Origin: Pseudomonas viridiflava
GTDB taxonomy: Bacteria; Pseudomonadota; Gammaproteobacteria; Pseudomonadales; Pseudomonadaceae
Assembly (NCBI RefSeq): GCF_900582195.1
Contig: NZ_UTHA01000227.1
Location: forward strand, 248,001 to 312,000
Direction of reading: 5' to 3'
DNA: 64,000 bases
A program made the position numbers and the translations under genes. The notes below the pieces were generated by a model. It had not been told where the DNA came from. It made no database searches and saw only the letters and a program-made list of their open reading frames with translations. Positions 61,856-64,000 of the stretch are shown here, piece after piece. The first letter of the stretch is position 1, and each line of letters starts with the position of its first letter.

Positions 61856-61902
61856 GTGGCGAGGGAGCTTGCTCCCGCTGGGCTGCGAAACAGTCCCCAT
61901 CT
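61856..61902. repeat. Second-type REP element
   Basis: GTGGCGAGGGAGCTTGCTCCC forms a small hairpin (GGGAGC/GCTCCC) followed by GCTGGGCTGCGAAACAGTCCCCA. This belongs to a REP family distinct from the GTGGGAGCGAGC type and occurs upstream of the DUF2442 gene. Confidence 0.7.
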
Positions 61903-61921
61903 GCCCGGAGGCGCTGAATTG

Positions 61922-62227
61922 ATGCTATCCATGAAACGACCACGCTTGGCGGCAGTTACTGCGCTCTCTGATAGTCGGCTTGCACTCTGCTTTGTTGATG
62001 GTCGCGCGCTGACACTCGATTTGAGTCGAGATATTCAAACGTATAAGCAGTTGCAGCCCTTGCTTGATCCTCAAGTCTTTGCGACTGCCATCTTGGGCGA
62101 TAAAGGTTGGACCGTTGAATGGCCGGTCCCGGATATTCAGATTGGCGCCGATACTCTATATCTGGATGCTTTTCCAGAAATGAACCCTAACTCGCATCCG
62201 GCTTCGGCCGCTCATAGCGGGCATTGA
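61922..62227 (+). CDS. DUF2442 protein
   Basis: 101 residues from ATG 61922 (GGAGG at 61906-61910; ATG 61931 is three codons later). KRPRLAAVTALSDSRLALCFVDGRALTLDLS and GWTVEWPVPDIQIGADTLYLDA match the DUF2442 fold, often seen as a small toxin-antitoxin-adjacent or phage-related domain; no toxin gene is adjacent. The 3' end overlaps the convergent DUF748 gene by 41 bases. Confidence 0.75.
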   Translation: MLSMKRPRLAAVTALSDSRLALCFVDGRALTLDLSRDIQTYKQLQPLLDPQVFATAILGDKGWTVEWPVPDIQIGADTLYLDAFPEMNPNSHPASAAHSGH

Positions 62228-63263
62228 ATGCCTGTACGAAACCATTGCGCAAGATCTGCAAAAACGCTTCAAACGCGCTGATATTTTGCTGATGCACGTT
62301 GCCGCTGAGCTCGACCTTGGTGGCGAACTGGTTTTTCGCCTGATTCTTCAGCACGGTTTCCGTGCCACCTACCAGTGCCTCCCAGACTGAGCGGAAGATG
62401 CTCTTGTTCTTGTTCTCTACGTCCTGCTGCCAGTTGAACACTTCGACGTCGCGCAGCAGCGGTTTGATGTAGCCGTTGACCTGGGCTTTTTTGGCCTGGG
62501 CTTCGATCACCACATCACCGTGGCCGGCGTTGAAGTCGAATTTGCCGTAGGCCGAGGCGAAGTCGTTCATGCGCTTGAGCTCGATGTCTTTGGCGCGCAG
62601 GCGGAATTCGAAGTCTTCGAAGTTGCTCAGAGGGTCGAACGTTGCGGTGGTTTCCAGCGGTGCGTGGCCTAGCAGCAGGGCTTTGCCTTCGAAGCGGGCA
62701 TCGCGTTTTCCCTGTTTGTCGACCACGTTGGTCAGGTTATAGATGCTGGCGTCGACATTGGTCGCGTTCATGTTGACCGGTGGCTTGGAGTTGAAGTTAC
62801 GGAAAGTGATTTTGCCATCGTGAATCTGTACCTCGTCGAGGGTGATCGGCAGCAATTTACCCAGTTGCGCGCGCCAGTCGGTGCCTTGACCGGTTTGAGA
62901 GTTCTGCTTGTTGGCCCCGCCATCGACGAAGTTGATTTCAGGTTTGACGAATTTAACCTGCGCTACGACGGCGTGGTCGTACCACAGCGAATGCCAGCTG
63001 ACCGCCAGATCGATCAGCGGTGCGTTGACGAATGGTACCGGCACCTTGCCGTCGACCTTGACGATTTTCAGCCCGTTGATCTTGTAGGCGCCGCGCCATA
63101 GGGCAAGGTCGACATCAGTGATCTGACCCCGATAATCACCCATGTCCGCCAGCTTGCCGTTCAGGTAGTCGCGCACCATGTAGGGCAGGGCGATGTGCAG
63201 CGCGATCAGCAGCACAACGACGACGGCGAAAATCCCTAGTGGCCAACTGTAGCGACGCTTCAT
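62187..63263 (-). CDS. DUF748 periplasmic-facing membrane protein
   Basis: 358 residues. One N-terminal helix (WPLGIFAVVVVLLIALHIALP) anchors a large beta-rich domain. DVDLALWRGAYKINGLKIVKVDGKVPVPF and DAVNVDASIYNLTN-like segments resemble DUF748/AsmA-like proteins, which bridge inner and outer membrane in some bacteria. Its exact function is unknown. It is divergent from cysK; the 3' end overlaps the DUF2442 gene. Confidence 0.85.
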   Translation of the reverse strand: MKRRYSWPLGIFAVVVVLLIALHIALPYMVRDYLNGKLADMGDYRGQITDVDLALWRGAYKINGLKIVKVDGKVPVPFVNAPLIDLAVSWHSLWYDHAVVAQVKFVKPEINFVDGGANKQNSQTGQGTDWRAQLGKLLPITLDEVQIHDGKITFRNFNSKPPVNMNATNVDASIYNLTNVVDKQGKRDARFEGKALLLGHAPLETTATFDPLSNFEDFEFRLRAKDIELKRMNDFASAYGKFDFNAGHGDVVIEAQAKKAQVNGYIKPLLRDVEVFNWQQDVENKNKSIFRSVWEALVGGTETVLKNQAKNQFATKVELSGNVHQQNISAFEAFLQILRNGFVQAFNARYERPKPDAS

Positions 63264-63390
63264 GACGGCAATTCCCTGACGATGTAAGCGATTGACTGTT
63301 ACGTCGCGCAGACGTTCGACCCGACTGGACTGTGATGGGCAACAGGCTTACCTTGGAACGCTGAATTCAATGCTGCATAAGGACCCAGCC

Positions 63391-64000
63391 ATGAGCCGTA
63401 TTTTCGCTGACAATGCCCACTCCATCGGTAATACACCGCTGGTGCAGATCAACCGCATCGCGCCGCGCGGTGTGACCATTCTGGCCAAGATCGAGGGGCG
63501 CAACCCCGGTTACTCGGTCAAGTGCCGAATCGGCGCCAACATGATCTGGGACGCCGAAAGCAGCGGCAAACTCAAGCCGGGCATGACCATTGTCGAGCCG
63601 ACGTCGGGGAACACGGGGATCGGTCTGGCATTCGTTGCCGCCGCCCGTGGTTACAAATTGATGTTGACCATGCCGGCCTCAATGAGCATCGAGCGTCGTA
63701 AAGTCCTCAAGGCACTGGGCGCCGAATTGGTATTGACCGAGCCGGCCAAGGGCATGAAAGGCGCAATCGAGAAGGCGGCCGAAATCGTTGCCAGCGATGC
63801 CGACAAATATTTCATGCCGGCGCAGTTCGATAACCCGGCCAACCCCGCCATTCACGAAAAGACCACCGGTCCGGAAATCTGGAACGACACCGACGGTGCC
63901 GTCGATGTACTGGTAGCGGGCGTCGGCACCGGCGGAACCATCACCGGCGTTTCGCGGTATATCAAGAATACCCAGGGCAAACCGATTCTCTCGGTGGCTG
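63391..64000 (+). CDS. cysK: Cysteine synthase A, 3'-truncated by window edge
   Basis: The first 203 residues of O-acetylserine sulfhydrylase. SIGNTPLVQINRIAP at the N-terminus, the PLP Lys in GYSVKCRIGANMI, the substrate loop TSGNTGIGLA and the glycine loop GVGTGGTITGVSRYIK are all present and in order. It makes cysteine from O-acetylserine and sulfide. The frame is open at the end of the window. AAGGA precedes ATG 63391. Confidence 0.96.
   Translation, partial: MSRIFADNAHSIGNTPLVQINRIAPRGVTILAKIEGRNPGYSVKCRIGANMIWDAESSGKLKPGMTIVEPTSGNTGIGLAFVAAARGYKLMLTMPASMSIERRKVLKALGAELVLTEPAKGMKGAIEKAAEIVASDADKYFMPAQFDNPANPAIHEKTTGPEIWNDTDGAVDVLVAGVGTGGTITGVSRYIKNTQGKPILSVA

Overview
The window looks like a chromosome segment of a Pseudomonas of the fluorescens group. 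The gene content (rnd-ycgL, ycgN, oligopeptidase B, pxpABC, moxR/VWA pair, cysK) and the frequent REP-type inverted repeats in the flanks are typical of that group. No tRNA, rRNA, CRISPR array, integrase or transposase gene was recognised. Functions are read from motifs and family resemblance by eye; no database search was run.

Left flank (1-13421): a truncated membrane protein, two LysR regulators, a CHMI-type isomerase, a CynX-like MFS transporter, an EptA-type phosphoethanolamine transferase, RNase D with YcgL, a 2-hydroxyacid dehydrogenase, a nitroreductase, YcgN, a secreted peptidase-like protein that has lost its zinc histidines, a DUF2892 protein and a SpoU-type RNA methyltransferase. 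Right flank (48386-64000): YajD, a spermidine-synthase-like protein, a lone cNMP-binding domain, oligopeptidase B, YafJ, DUF2937, a LysR-MFS-pxpABC block for 5-oxoproline use, a VWA/MoxR pair, DUF2442, DUF748 and the start of cysK. Genes in both flanks are tightly packed.

Between them lies about 35 kb (roughly 13.5-48.5 kb) of different character: long gene-poor spacers, several TTG/GTG starts, almost no REP elements, and mostly regulators and redox or stress genes. A 21-bp perfect direct repeat occurs at both edges, at 13532-13552 upstream of the RNA methyltransferase gene and at 48492-48512 inside yajD. I interpret the segment as an inserted genomic island without a visible integrase.

The island carries three paralogous membrane PAS histidine kinases, a 1827-residue protein with a degenerate Ser/Thr-kinase domain, an AAA ATPase, GAF, PAS and histidine-kinase domains, two paralogous single-domain receivers and a FixJ-type regulator. 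It also has a GlxA/AraC regulator and a paralogue of it that lacks the DNA-binding domain, plus a LysR related to the one at 1395. The effector genes are a clade-3-like catalase, an NDH-2-like flavoprotein, a quinol-type NO reductase preceded by a translationally coupled 33-codon ORF, an RND pump without outer-membrane channel, an MscS-cNMP channel, a Tat-exported haloperoxidase-like hydrolase, an MBL hydrolase, an SDR, a PEBP protein, a Dps-like orphan and a secreted protein of 13-residue repeats. Together they suggest a horizontally acquired module for sensing redox, NO or peroxide stress and responding to it.
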